Assembly: GCF_900114545.1 (NCBI RefSeq)
Contig: NZ_FOTI01000007.1
Span: 1-64,000 of the forward strand
DNA: 64,000 nucleotides
DNA from: Halanaerobium salsuginis
Lineage (GTDB): Bacteria > Bacillota > Halanaerobiia > Halanaerobiales > Halanaerobiaceae
Reading direction: 5' to 3'
Of the stretch, positions 16,520 to 26,307 are shown in pieces. Both the position numbers and the translations under genes were made by a program. The notes under the pieces are model-generated. The model had not been told where the DNA came from, did not search any database, and saw only the letters and a program-made list of their open reading frames with translations. The stretch's first letter is position 1, and the number at the start of each line of letters is the position of its first letter.

Positions 16520-18436
16520 ATGAAAAAAAATAAATCAGCATCTAAATACCCCAGTGATTATGATCGTTATCTTTTTCATCAGGGAAGACATTATGAAAGT
16601 TATAATTTTTTAGGTTCCCATCTTGCCCAAATAGATGGTCAAACTGGAATTCGTTTTAACTTATGGGCTCCCGCAGCAGAAAAAGTTAGTGTAATTGGGG
16701 ACTTTAATAATTGGAATAAAAATAAAAATCCAATGACTAAAATTAAAGACTCTGGAATCTGGACTATCTTTATTCCAGAAGCAAAACCAGAAATGTATTA
16801 TAAATACTGGCTGTTAGGTCATCAGAAACAGGAAAGAATTAAAGCAGATCCTTATGCAAAAAGGCAAGAAAAAAGTCCTCACACTGCTTCTCAAATCTAT
16901 CAATTGCCTGATTTTAACTGGCAGGATAAAAATTGGTTGCAACAGAGAAAAAAAGATAATCAGCTCAAAAAACCAATCAGTATCTATGAAATTCATCTGG
17001 GCTCCTGGCGAAAAAAAGATGATAAACTGTTAAATTATCGTGAAATTGCTGATCAGCTAATTCCCTATCTAAAAAAACTTGCTTTTACTCATATAGAAGT
17101 AATGCCGTTAACTGAATATCCTTTTCCAGGTTCCTGGGGATATCAAACAACTGGTTATTTTGCGCTTACTTCCCGCTATGGAAATCCAGCAGATTTTATG
17201 TACCTAGTTAATAAATTACATCAAAATGGAATTGGAATTATTATGGATTGGGTACCAAGTCATTTCTGTAAAGACGATCATGGACTAAGGCTCTTTGATG
17301 GTACACCTCTTTTTGAAAGTAGTGATCCCCGTCGGGCAGAAAATATTCAGTGGGATACTCTAAACTTTGATTTTGCCCAAAACGAAGTCTGGAGCTTTTT
17401 GATTTCCAGTGCAAATTACTGGCTAGGTACTTTTCATATCGATGGACTTAGAGTCGATGCAGTCAGTAATATGCTTTATTTAAATTATGAAAAAGAGGAT
17501 GGTCAGTGGGCTGCTAATCAATTTGGTGGTTTTGAGAATTTGGAAGCAATAGCTTTTATTAAAGAACTTAACACAGAATTATTTGCTCGTTTTCCTGGAG
17601 TTTTGATGATTGCTGAGGAATCTAGTGCCTGGCCGCTTGTAACAGCTCCTGTCCATGAAGGTGGGCTTGGTTTTAATTTTAAATGGAATATGGGCTGGAT
17701 GAATGATACACTAGCCTATTTAGCTAATGACCCTATTTATAGAAAATGGGAACATAACAAACTCACTTTTTCTAGTATGTACAGCCTGAGTGAAAATTAT
17801 ATTTTACCACTTTCTCATGATGAAGTAGTGCATGGTAAAAAATCACTACTTGATAAAATGCCCGGTGACTATTGGCAAAAATTTGCTAATTTAAGGCTGC
17901 TTTATAGTTACATGTATGCTCATCCTGGTAAAAATTTAATTTTTATGGGAGGTGAATTTGGCCAATTTATAGAGTGGAATTACAAACAGGAATTGGACTG
18001 GCTGCTGCTTGACTATGAAAAGCATAGCTTAATCCAGGATTTTGTTAAAGAATTAAATCAGCTTTATCTAAAAGAAAAAGCGCTCTGGCAGCTTGATCAT
18101 TATCAGGATGGTTTTCAATGGATAGAAGCTGACGACTACCAACAAAGCGTAATAAGCTTTATTAGAAGTTCTGAAAACAAATTACAGCAAATAATAGTAA
18201 TTTTAAACTTTACACCTGTACCTAGAGATAATTATCGCATTGGTGTTCCTGGTCCTGGTGAATATGAATTAATTTTAAATAGTGATCAACCTATTTTTGG
18301 TGGTTCTGATTATCAGACATTTGCCCGCCTCAAGGCCGAAAAAACAGCCTGGCATGGTTTTGAATATTCAATTAGTACTAATCTGCCTCCTCTGGCAGGT
18401 ATTTATTTAAAATATAATCCTGATAATAAAAATTAA
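16520..18436 (+). CDS. glgB: 1,4-alpha-glucan branching enzyme
   Basis: 638-aa GH13 branching enzyme that creates alpha-1,6 branches in glycogen. N-terminal CBM48 (RFNLWAPAAEKVSVIGDFNNW), then the (beta/alpha)8 catalytic domain with the nucleophile Asp in DGLRVDAVSNMLY, the acid/base Glu in MIAEESSAWP and the third acid in LSHDEVVHGK, and a C-terminal beta domain. Length and motifs are normal. The start is the ATG eleven bases after AGGAGG; the GTG at 16511 is too close to that site. First gene of the plus-strand glgBCD operon, divergent from glgA. Confidence 0.95.
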   Translation: MKKNKSASKYPSDYDRYLFHQGRHYESYNFLGSHLAQIDGQTGIRFNLWAPAAEKVSVIGDFNNWNKNKNPMTKIKDSGIWTIFIPEAKPEMYYKYWLLGHQKQERIKADPYAKRQEKSPHTASQIYQLPDFNWQDKNWLQQRKKDNQLKKPISIYEIHLGSWRKKDDKLLNYREIADQLIPYLKKLAFTHIEVMPLTEYPFPGSWGYQTTGYFALTSRYGNPADFMYLVNKLHQNGIGIIMDWVPSHFCKDDHGLRLFDGTPLFESSDPRRAENIQWDTLNFDFAQNEVWSFLISSANYWLGTFHIDGLRVDAVSNMLYLNYEKEDGQWAANQFGGFENLEAIAFIKELNTELFARFPGVLMIAEESSAWPLVTAPVHEGGLGFNFKWNMGWMNDTLAYLANDPIYRKWEHNKLTFSSMYSLSENYILPLSHDEVVHGKKSLLDKMPGDYWQKFANLRLLYSYMYAHPGKNLIFMGGEFGQFIEWNYKQELDWLLLDYEKHSLIQDFVKELNQLYLKEKALWQLDHYQDGFQWIEADDYQQSVISFIRSSENKLQQIIVILNFTPVPRDNYRIGVPGPGEYELILNSDQPIFGGSDYQTFARLKAEKTAWHGFEYSISTNLPPLAGIYLKYNPDNKN

Positions 18437-18505
18437 AGGTTTTGCTTTAATCTGAATTATAAGATAAAAGTTATTATTCCACTATAAATAAAGGAGGTAA
18501 TCAAA

Positions 18506-19681
18506 ATGCCAAAAGAAGAAATAATGGCTATGTTACTGGCTGGTGGTAAAGGGACCCGTCTTGGAGTTCTAACCAAAAATATTGCTAAACCAGCAGTTCC
18601 CTTTGGTGGTGAATATAGATTAATTGATTTTCCCTTAAGTAATTGTTCAAATTCTGGCATTACAACAGTTGGAGTTTTGACTCAATACAAGCCTCTTATT
18701 TTAAATAGCTACATTGGCAGTGGAAGTTCCTGGGATCTTGATCGCAATGATGGTGGAGTTACTGTCCTTCCCCCTTATGTTAAGGAAGGTGGTGGCTCCT
18801 GGTATAAAGGAACAGCAGATGCTATTTATCAAAATATAGAATTTATTGATCTCAATGATCCCGAATATGTTTTAATCTTGTCTGGTGATCACATTTATCG
18901 CATGGACTACTCCGAAATGCTGGCCTATCATAAAAGCAAAAATTCTGAAGTTACTATTGGAGTACTGGAGGTTCCCTGGGCAGATACTAATCGTTTTGGT
19001 ATTATGAATACTAACGAAGACCAGAAAATAATCGAGTTTCAGGAAAAACCAGAGCAGGCTAAAAATAATCTTGCCTCAATGGGAATTTATATTTTTAATT
19101 GGGAACAACTTCGTAAATATTTAATTGCAGAAGCTGAGGCAAATAATGATTCTGCTGGTGATTTCGGTCATAATATAATACCTACTATGATGGATGATAA
19201 AATTAATTTTTATGCCTATAAATTTGAGGATTATTGGAAAGATGTTGGAACAATCGAGAGTTACTGGCAGGCTCATATGGATTTATTAGGTGAAAAACCT
19301 GAGTTAGAACTGCAAAGTCGAAACTGGATGATTTATAGTGTGAATCCTAATCGTCCTCCCCAATATCTTGCTGAATCTGCTCAAGTCAATAATTCTTTAA
19401 TTAACAAAGGAACTCAGGTTATGGGAAAGATCATAGATTCTGTTTTATTTTTTGGAGTTAAAATTGGTAGAGATGCAGTAGTTGAGAATTCAGTTATTCT
19501 ACCAAATACAAGAATTGCAAGTGGAGCCAAGATTAAAAATGCTATTATAGGCAGCAATGTAATTGTAGAAAAAGCTGCTCAAATTGGCCAGGAGGCTGCC
19601 AATAATGAAATTACAGTTATTGGTGATGACGAAATTATCCCGGCTAATTCAAATATTAAAGCAGGAATGGTGGTGGGCTAA
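18506..19681 (+). CDS. glgC: Glucose-1-phosphate adenylyltransferase
   Basis: 391-aa ADP-glucose pyrophosphorylase catalytic subunit. Nucleotide-binding [15 protein letters not shown] at the N-terminus, [15 protein letters not shown], the [12 protein letters not shown] block, [11 protein letters not shown] and the glucose-1-phosphate region FQEKPEQAK, followed by a left-handed beta-helix C-terminus. Starts at an ATG with AAAGGAGG upstream. Followed almost without gap by glgD, with which Firmicute GlgC forms a more active hetero-oligomer (family knowledge). Confidence 0.95.
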   Translation: MPKEEIMAMLLAGGKGTRLGVLTKNIAKPAVPFGGEYRLIDFPLSNCSNSGITTVGVLTQYKPLILNSYIGSGSSWDLDRNDGGVTVLPPYVKEGGGSWYKGTADAIYQNIEFIDLNDPEYVLILSGDHIYRMDYSEMLAYHKSKNSEVTIGVLEVPWADTNRFGIMNTNEDQKIIEFQEKPEQAKNNLASMGIYIFNWEQLRKYLIAEAEANNDSAGDFGHNIIPTMMDDKINFYAYKFEDYWKDVGTIESYWQAHMDLLGEKPELELQSRNWMIYSVNPNRPPQYLAESAQVNNSLINKGTQVMGKIIDSVLFFGVKIGRDAVVENSVILPNTRIASGAKIKNAIIGSNVIVEKAAQIGQEAANNEITVIGDDEIIPANSNIKAGMVVG

Positions 19682-19721
19682 AATGATGATGACTCCTGTT
19701 TATCGCAAAGGTGGCAGAAAT

Positions 19722-20837
19722 ATGAATAATGTGATGGCTATAATTAATAATGCTCTCAATGAATCGTTTTTAGAACAGTTAACTTCACACAGATCATTAG
19801 CTTCAGTACCATTTGCAGCAAGATATCGCTTAATTGATTTCCCGCTCTCAAATCTGGTTAACTCCGGAGTAACAAATGTTGGGATTCTTCTGCAGACTAA
19901 ATATAGATCTTTAATGGATCATATTGGTTTTGGTAAAGCCTGGGATCTAGATCGTAAAAAAAATGGCCTTTTTCTACTACCTCCTTCGCATATTTATCAA
20001 GCTAATACTCCTTATAAAGGAGATTTACAAAATTTTTACAGTAATCTTGAATATATAGAGAAAAGTAATCAAGAATATGTCATTATAACTAGTCCCAATG
20101 TAGCTGCAAATATTGATTATAGAGATGCTTTTAATTATCATCTTGAAAACAATAATGATATTACAATTATGTATAAAAAAATTAATAATTTTCGTCCTAA
20201 TACTCAATACTCTGTAATCAATACTGATGATAATGATAGAGTAATTGATATGCAGGTTGATCCCCATCAAAAAGATTATAAAAAAGTTTCTTTACAGAGA
20301 TATATTATGAAAAAAGACCTGCTGCTTGCTATTATTGACAGCTGTGTTTCAAAAGGAAAATGGGATTTTGTTAAAAATGCGATTATTGGAAATTTAGATA
20401 GTCTAAAAGTATATGGCTATCCTTTCCACTCATATGCAACTATAATTAATTCAATCAATGGCTATTATAAAAGTAATCTTGAGATTTTAAAACCGAGTGT
20501 CTGGCAAGACATTTTTCTTAAAAATGGCCCTATTTATACTAAGCCAAAAGATGAAGCTCCAACAGCTTATAAGAATGGTGCCCGGGCCCAAAATATTTTA
20601 GCTGCAAATGGCTGTTTAATTGAAGGTGCTGTTGAGAACAGTGTGTTATTCCGGGGCGTCAAGGTTGCTAGAGGAGCAGTTGTTAAAAATTCAATTATTA
20701 TGCAAAAATCTGAATTAGGTAAAAATGCCCATCTAGAAAATGTCATTCTAGACAAAGATGTTAAAATAACCGCCAATAAATCACTGAAGGGAGATATTAA
20801 TTTACCGATGATAGTTGCTAAAAACACTAGTATCTAA
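19722..20837 (+). CDS. glgD: Glucose-1-phosphate adenylyltransferase, GlgD subunit
   Basis: 371-aa paralogue of GlgC. It keeps the fold ([42 protein letters not shown]) but lacks the GxGTRL-type catalytic loop: the corresponding N-terminus is MNNVMAIINNALNESFLEQL. It is therefore the regulatory, poorly catalytic partner. The start is probably the ATG at 19722 after AAAGGTGG; another in-frame ATG at 19683, just past the glgC stop, would add 13 residues. The gene ends before a strong terminator. Confidence 0.9.
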   Translation: MNNVMAIINNALNESFLEQLTSHRSLASVPFAARYRLIDFPLSNLVNSGVTNVGILLQTKYRSLMDHIGFGKAWDLDRKKNGLFLLPPSHIYQANTPYKGDLQNFYSNLEYIEKSNQEYVIITSPNVAANIDYRDAFNYHLENNNDITIMYKKINNFRPNTQYSVINTDDNDRVIDMQVDPHQKDYKKVSLQRYIMKKDLLLAIIDSCVSKGKWDFVKNAIIGNLDSLKVYGYPFHSYATIINSINGYYKSNLEILKPSVWQDIFLKNGPIYTKPKDEAPTAYKNGARAQNILAANGCLIEGAVENSVLFRGVKVARGAVVKNSIIMQKSELGKNAHLENVILDKDVKITANKSLKGDINLPMIVAKNTSI

Positions 20838-20899
20838 TCGCTTTACAGTTTATTACCCAATTTATAATTTAAAGTTAATAATTAAATTTTATTTTTAAA

Positions 20900-20931
20900 T
20901 AAAAAGAGAGCCTGAAAAGGCTCTCTTTTTA
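20900..20931. terminator. Bidirectional terminator between glgD and sucrose phosphorylase
   Basis: AAAAAGAGAGCCT-GAAA-AGGCTCTCTTTTT, a perfect stem with T runs on both strands, between two convergent genes. Confidence 0.9.
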
Positions 20932-20980
20932 AGATATTAATAATTTAATTAAATTTTAAATAAATAGCTAAAAAAATTAA

Positions 20981-22432
20981 TTAGATTTCTAATAGTTTCA
21001 TTTCTTCTTCAGCTAGATCAAAATACTCAATAGCAAAGCTATTATCTTTGAAGTCAACTGACAGAGTTGTTACAGCTGCTGCTTTTTGCCAGATAATCTT
21101 GAGCTGTGATTCTGCCTCTAAAGCAGCAATTTCATAATCTCCTGCAAAAGCTGGATAACTATTTCTAAATTCCATTAACCGCTTTAACTTTTGCACTACC
21201 GGTCGCTTAATTTCAGCTGCAACCTCAGCTTTTGAATAATAATGACGATTAATATTACGCCCCACTTTTGTTTTTTCTAGCAGTTCTATATCATTTTTAC
21301 CAGCCAACAGACCAACATAATAAACCTGAGGAATACCAGGAGCAAAAAATTGTACAGCCCGGGCCAGCAAATAAGCCTGGTCATTATTTCCAAGCGCGGA
21401 ATAATAAGTACAATTAATTTGATAAATATCAAGGTTATCATAAGCTGCACTGCTGTAAACTTTCTTAACATTAGATCCCTGCTGATAAAGCATTTCTCGA
21501 GTCTCTTCAATCTCAGCATCACTCATTAAATCTTTTACATCAACAACTCCAATCCCATCGTGAGTATCCAGAGTTGTAAATTGATGAGCTGGACATTTTC
21601 TTAACCAGGCTGTTAAATTTTTAGCTGTTGAGCTATAAATAGAATGTAAAAGCAGCATAGGTAAAGCAAAATCATAAACAAAATGATTCTGCTCAGCTAT
21701 CTTAAGCTGAATTGAATGATGTTCGTGAATTTCAGGCAAAATTTCAACATTATATTCTGCCAGTACAGCCTGACAATAATCTAATAATTGCCAGATTTCT
21801 GGTTCAATAAAAAAACAACTAGTACCAGCCTTTTTAATTGCATAGGCAAAAGCATCTAATCTAATTATAGAAGCACCATGTTCTGCCAGAAAACTTAAAC
21901 TGTTGCGAATAAATTCTTTAACTACCCGGGACTCCATATTTAAATCTACCTGTTCTTCTGCAAAAGTACACCAGACCTTTTCTGTACTACCATCAGCAAA
22001 TTCAACTTCAAGATAGGGAGCACGTGGTTTGCGCTTATAAATCAAATCAACTTCCTGCTCAGTTGGCTCACCATTTTCCCAAAAATCCTGATAACGGATA
22101 AAAAAATCAGCATACTTTGACTGATCTTTGTTTTGCTTGAAATCCTGAAAAAACTCAGATTGCTGTGAAATATGGTTAACCATAAAATCAAACATCAAGT
22201 AATAATTATCTGCCAGGGAACTAATATCTTCCCAGTTACCAAAATCAGAATCAACTTCTCGATAGGTCAAAGGAGCAAAACCACGATCAGCAGAAGAAGG
22301 AAAAAAAGGCAGAATATGAACTCCACCTACCGCCTCTGCAAAATATTGATCAATAATTTCTTTTAACTCTGCCAGATTACTGCCCAGACTATCTGCATAG
22401 GTAATCAGCATAACTTCATTTTTAACAGCCAA
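20981..22432 (-). CDS. Sucrose phosphorylase (GH13_18)
   Basis: 483-aa cytosolic enzyme, converting sucrose and phosphate to glucose 1-phosphate and fructose. Family blocks are all visible: VMLITYADSLG at the N-terminus, VGGVHILPFFPSSADRGF, the nucleophile Asp in IIRLDAFAYA, acid/base Glu in EILPEIHEHHS, TTLDTHDGIGVVDVKDL and PGIPQVYYVGLLAGKNDIELL. Related glucosylglycerol and glucosylglycerate phosphorylases share much of this, so specificity is probable rather than certain. The start is the TTG five bases after GGAGTGG; a GTG nine bases further out overlaps that site. Its product G1P feeds GlgC, fitting the neighbouring glg operon. Confidence 0.85.
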   Translation of the reverse strand: MAVKNEVMLITYADSLGSNLAELKEIIDQYFAEAVGGVHILPFFPSSADRGFAPLTYREVDSDFGNWEDISSLADNYYLMFDFMVNHISQQSEFFQDFKQNKDQSKYADFFIRYQDFWENGEPTEQEVDLIYKRKPRAPYLEVEFADGSTEKVWCTFAEEQVDLNMESRVVKEFIRNSLSFLAEHGASIIRLDAFAYAIKKAGTSCFFIEPEIWQLLDYCQAVLAEYNVEILPEIHEHHSIQLKIAEQNHFVYDFALPMLLLHSIYSSTAKNLTAWLRKCPAHQFTTLDTHDGIGVVDVKDLMSDAEIEETREMLYQQGSNVKKVYSSAAYDNLDIYQINCTYYSALGNNDQAYLLARAVQFFAPGIPQVYYVGLLAGKNDIELLEKTKVGRNINRHYYSKAEVAAEIKRPVVQKLKRLMEFRNSYPAFAGDYEIAALEAESQLKIIWQKAAAVTTLSVDFKDNSFAIEYFDLAEEEMKLLEI

Positions 22433-22457
22433 AGTAACCACTCCTTAAAATCTATAC

Positions 22458-24359
22458 TTAAATTTGTCTAATAATCGGATCTCCAGTAATTAAATCACAA
22501 TACTCAGTTAGATCCCCATCATTAAGACAGGTTTCAATAATCTTTCTCCCAACTGGATCAAGATCTGGTTCCAAATATTGTTCAATACATTTTTTGAAGA
22601 AATCAGTTAATATTTTAGCTCCTGCATCATAAGCAGCTTCTCCTACTTCTGGCTGTCTATGTACCTGGAGAAATTCTTTTTCAATATGCTGACCTTCAAC
22701 TAGTAATTCTTGCAAAGCATAGCCTAATAACGGCAGTCGGGCCGGTTTTAACTGTTCTTCTGTAAACCAGGCTCCTCCCCGTCTAGCTAAGTATTCTCTT
22801 GTAATCCATTCTGGCATAAAACTAACCTTCCAGGCTCCAATGTGCTGATTAGGTATTAATATATATTTTACTTTTGGAGTATCAACAATTTGCTGTAAAA
22901 GTAAATTAGCCTGATCAACTTTTTTACCAGTCGCAAACGGCCAGTAAGAACCGACTCCTTCCGAACTCATACTGTCATCAGTAATAATACTGGGATTACC
23001 ATAACCACGAGGGGCTACCAGACGCCAGAGCCAGGCCAGGGCAGGCGGTAAAACATGAAACAGTCCCAAAATACCATAGCTGGGATTTTCTTTTGTACAT
23101 GGTGGTACCCGGACACCAAAACTTCTGACATCAATTGAAAGCGGCTCTTTTAAAACATCTGAAATAATATCACGAGGAATAGTCACCCGGGGATTAGGAC
23201 AGGGTTTACCCGGTTCATCTTCAATATGTTCCCAGATCAAGGCGGTACTATTTGGTGCTGCATCAATATTTAAAAATAATAAAGGTTTTTCAGGCACAGC
23301 TGAAATAGATTCCAAATTGGGTTCTGTTCCATATTTATCAACATGATCAACTCTAACAAACCAGGAATTCTCTGCATCCATTAAAGTTAGTTTACCATTA
23401 TCTTTTTGTAAAGAATTATGACAAATAGCCATATCATCTGTCATTGGACGGAGACCACATCCCTGAGGCAAAGTTAACCTAAACTTCTCCTTGGTTAATA
23501 GATTCTGACCAAATAACAAGCGCCCACTTCTCTGTCTTGGCATATCTGCCAACATTTCACTTTTCCCACCACCACTGGCACCCTCATGAGAAATATTTAC
23601 TGTATTCCCATAGGGAGTTACTACTTGAACAGCAGAACAGTGTAGGGTTACCCACTCTTCTTTTTCACCCTGATTAATCAGCATTCCATAAACTCCCTTT
23701 TTAGCACTAGGACCTGGATAGAGATTATAGGCAAACATTTCATAACAATCATCTAATCTCCGGTGAACTACTACCTGCTTACCAGCAAAATGAGTATGAC
23801 GAAAAGGTGGTGCAATATAAATAAAAGAAGTAGGTTTAAATGTTTCCTTAAGCTCTCTTGTATCAATTATACCCTGTAATAAAGCGAGACCAAAAGCAAA
23901 AAAAGCAGCATTTAAAGGAACTATTGCCATAGCTTTAACACCAAGACCAGCTGGTCCAGTTTCAAAAAAGAACACTGCCAACTCTTGCTTTTTAAGCCAA
24001 TCTAAAGTCTCTCCTCTCATTTTATCAGTAAATTTTTCACCAAATCTTTCTTCATAACGCTGTTTATCAGTTGGCTTTTCATCTGCAATTAGCATACAGT
24101 CTGGATCCCTACGCCTCATATAGGCCTCAGGATAATTAGCAGAAATTCCATTTCTAACTTTACAGACAACTGCTTCTACAACCTGACCACGTTCTGGAAT
24201 ATTATACTTAACTTCCTGGCAGCCATTTTTAGCATCTTTAACTGATAAATCAACTAATTCGTTTTCATTATGAGCAATTACATAATTAGGACACTCAGCT
24301 AATAATTCCTCAACCTCAGCCGGCAAATCAACATTTTTTAAATTCGAGTCTTTAATCAT
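22458..24359 (-). CDS. PEPCK-like P-loop protein (DUF4914-type)
   Basis: 633-aa protein that I match, from memory, to the DUF4914 family, related to phosphoenolpyruvate carboxykinase folds. It has a P-loop GASGGGKSEM at about residues 260-269, preceded by AVQVVTPYGNTVNISHEG and followed by GCGLRPMTDDMAICHNS, and later FGVRVPPCTKENPSYGILGL. The canonical GTP-PEPCK loop and Mn-binding pattern are not evident, so it should not be called PEPCK. No signal peptide or membrane segment. It lies 16-25 bases upstream of sucrose phosphorylase in the same direction, so the two are co-transcribed and may be functionally linked. Function unknown. Confidence 0.7.
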   Translation of the reverse strand: MIKDSNLKNVDLPAEVEELLAECPNYVIAHNENELVDLSVKDAKNGCQEVKYNIPERGQVVEAVVCKVRNGISANYPEAYMRRRDPDCMLIADEKPTDKQRYEERFGEKFTDKMRGETLDWLKKQELAVFFFETGPAGLGVKAMAIVPLNAAFFAFGLALLQGIIDTRELKETFKPTSFIYIAPPFRHTHFAGKQVVVHRRLDDCYEMFAYNLYPGPSAKKGVYGMLINQGEKEEWVTLHCSAVQVVTPYGNTVNISHEGASGGGKSEMLADMPRQRSGRLLFGQNLLTKEKFRLTLPQGCGLRPMTDDMAICHNSLQKDNGKLTLMDAENSWFVRVDHVDKYGTEPNLESISAVPEKPLLFLNIDAAPNSTALIWEHIEDEPGKPCPNPRVTIPRDIISDVLKEPLSIDVRSFGVRVPPCTKENPSYGILGLFHVLPPALAWLWRLVAPRGYGNPSIITDDSMSSEGVGSYWPFATGKKVDQANLLLQQIVDTPKVKYILIPNQHIGAWKVSFMPEWITREYLARRGGAWFTEEQLKPARLPLLGYALQELLVEGQHIEKEFLQVHRQPEVGEAAYDAGAKILTDFFKKCIEQYLEPDLDPVGRKIIETCLNDGDLTEYCDLITGDPIIRQI

Positions 24360-24564
24360 CTTTTCCTAACTTGCTCCCTTCTCTCTACTAGATTAATATT
24401 TTGCAGCAGTTAATTAGAACTAATTTAAACTGCTTACCTTAATTATTTTATCACAATCTTTTCTGGGCTACAAGGTACAAAGAATAGACAATTAAGCTCT
24501 TAAGGGCTTTTCTAACAGTAATAAATTAAGGATTAAAGTGCACAATCAAAGCTATTAAAAGAAT

Positions 24565-26307
24565 TTATAAAGACCAATTTTGACTCTGCTTTTGTAGTTC
24601 AAGCAAATGACTATACATCCCGGACTGTTTAGATAATTCAGTTGGACTTCCCTGCTCAACAATTTGACCTTCAGCAAGTACGATAATCTGATCAGCACTT
24701 TCAATTGTTCTTAAACGATGTGCAACTACAAGCACAGTTTTGTTCTTAATTAATTCGGCAAGTGCAGTCTGAACTTTAGTTTCATTTTCAGCATCAAGTG
24801 AAGCGGTGGCTTCGTCCAACAATACAACTGGCGCATCTTTTAAAAATGCTCTCGCTATTGAAATCCGCTGTCTTTCACCTCCAGATAAAGTTGAGCCATT
24901 TTCTCCAATTATAGTCTGGTAACCCTCCGGTAGCCTACTAATAAAGTCATCACAATTAGCAATTTTAGCAGCTGCTATTACTTCTTCATTAGTAGCAGCA
25001 GAATTTCCCAATCTGATATTTTCTAAAATAGTATCATTAAATAAAGTTACATCCTGAAAAACAATTGTATAATTTGCTAATAAAGCTTCAGGGTCTAAAT
25101 GAGCTATATTCTCTCCCCCTAATAAAATCTTACCCTGATCTGGGTCCCAGAAGCGCGCAACAAGCTTGGCCATTGTACTCTTCCCACTTCCAGATGGGCC
25201 AATTAAGGCAGTCACTTCACCCTGTCTAGCTGTAAAAGAAACATCTTTTAAAACTGGCTGTTCAGACTGATAAGCAAAAGTTAAATTTTCAACTTTAATC
25301 TCATAATCAGCTAATTGATAATCTTTTTTTCCAGTTTGAACCGGCTGCTTCTCCAGCTCCTGCATCCGCTGAATTGGTATTTCAACATTAAAAATTTCGG
25401 CAATATTAGTCAAATTAGCAGCAAGCGGATCATATAAGCGAGCTGCAGTAATTAGAAAAATAAGATAAGTTAATAAATCTACCTGGTTACTAATAAGTAA
25501 TCTGCTTCCTACCAAGATAACAGTAGCCAATCCTAATCTTAATATAGCCTGAGAGCCAGTTACAAAAGCTCCCATTGTTAATTCTGACTTAATTTGTGCC
25601 TGTTCTGCTGCAGCCAATTTTTGGTCTAGATCTGCTAAATAATCAGCAGACAACGAATATGATTTTATATCCTGAATATTTTCCAGTCCTTCCTGAATTT
25701 TTTCTGCACAAATTCTTTTTTGCTGATAATGTTTTAATTCAGAGCTTTTTTGTAATTTTTTAGAAGCAAAAATCATTAGAAAAGCAATCGGAACAACCCA
25801 GAGTACTGATAAACCTAACTGCCAATTCATAATTAAAAGTGCAATTATTATAATTAAAGTAGAAATCAGTGAACCTAAAAATTGCGGAATTGCATGAGAA
25901 AAAGCGTGCTCTATAGTTGTACAATCTCCCATAATAGTATTGGTTAAGTCAGATAAATCCCGACTACCAAAAAAAGCCAGAGGCAGCTGTCTTAGTTTTT
26001 CAGCTAATTTAATTCTAATATTGGCACTTTCCTGATAGGTAGTTAAATAAACACAAGAATATTGCAGATAATGGACAAAATAAATGATTCCTCCAGCTAA
26101 AATAACTAATAAACTATATTTTAATAAAACAGGCGAATTACTTTTATCAGTCAGTAAAGGTTCTAATAAACGGCTTAATAATAAAATCGAAATACCTACT
26201 GGTAGCATTAAAGTTAAATTAATCAATGCACTGTAAATACTACCTTTAAGTAGCCCCTTCGCTCCTTGCTGACTTAAAGCAAACTTATTTTGCAGATAAT
26301 TAAGCAT
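24565..26307 (-). CDS. ABC exporter-type protein (permease-ATPase), second half of a heterodimer
   Basis: 580-aa half-transporter: six transmembrane helices (about residues 20-310) fused to an ATPase domain with Walker A GPSGSGKST, signature LSGGERQRISIARAF, Walker B VVLLDEATASLD and H-loop AHRLRT. The start is the ATG that overlaps the end of the upstream ABC gene by eight bases, preceded by GGAGAGGAG; a longer reading frame exists but would run inside the upstream gene. Together with its partner it resembles the IrtAB/YbtPQ group, exporter-fold proteins that import or process ferric siderophores. The Fur box ahead of the pair supports an iron role. Confidence 0.88.
   Translation of the reverse strand: MLNYLQNKFALSQQGAKGLLKGSIYSALINLTLMLPVGISILLLSRLLEPLLTDKSNSPVLLKYSLLVILAGGIIYFVHYLQYSCVYLTTYQESANIRIKLAEKLRQLPLAFFGSRDLSDLTNTIMGDCTTIEHAFSHAIPQFLGSLISTLIIIIALLIMNWQLGLSVLWVVPIAFLMIFASKKLQKSSELKHYQQKRICAEKIQEGLENIQDIKSYSLSADYLADLDQKLAAAEQAQIKSELTMGAFVTGSQAILRLGLATVILVGSRLLISNQVDLLTYLIFLITAARLYDPLAANLTNIAEIFNVEIPIQRMQELEKQPVQTGKKDYQLADYEIKVENLTFAYQSEQPVLKDVSFTARQGEVTALIGPSGSGKSTMAKLVARFWDPDQGKILLGGENIAHLDPEALLANYTIVFQDVTLFNDTILENIRLGNSAATNEEVIAAAKIANCDDFISRLPEGYQTIIGENGSTLSGGERQRISIARAFLKDAPVVLLDEATASLDAENETKVQTALAELIKNKTVLVVAHRLRTIESADQIIVLAEGQIVEQGSPTELSKQSGMYSHLLELQKQSQNWSL

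Noticed and set aside
19584-19721. N-terminal extension of GlgD overlapping glgC
   Set aside because: The residues encoded there do not look like GlgD and duplicate the glgC coding sequence in another frame.
22458-24359. Annotation as GTP-dependent phosphoenolpyruvate carboxykinase
   Set aside because: The length (633 aa) is similar and a P-loop is present, but the PEPCK-specific substrate and Mn-binding motifs are not seen; the sequence fits DUF4914 better.
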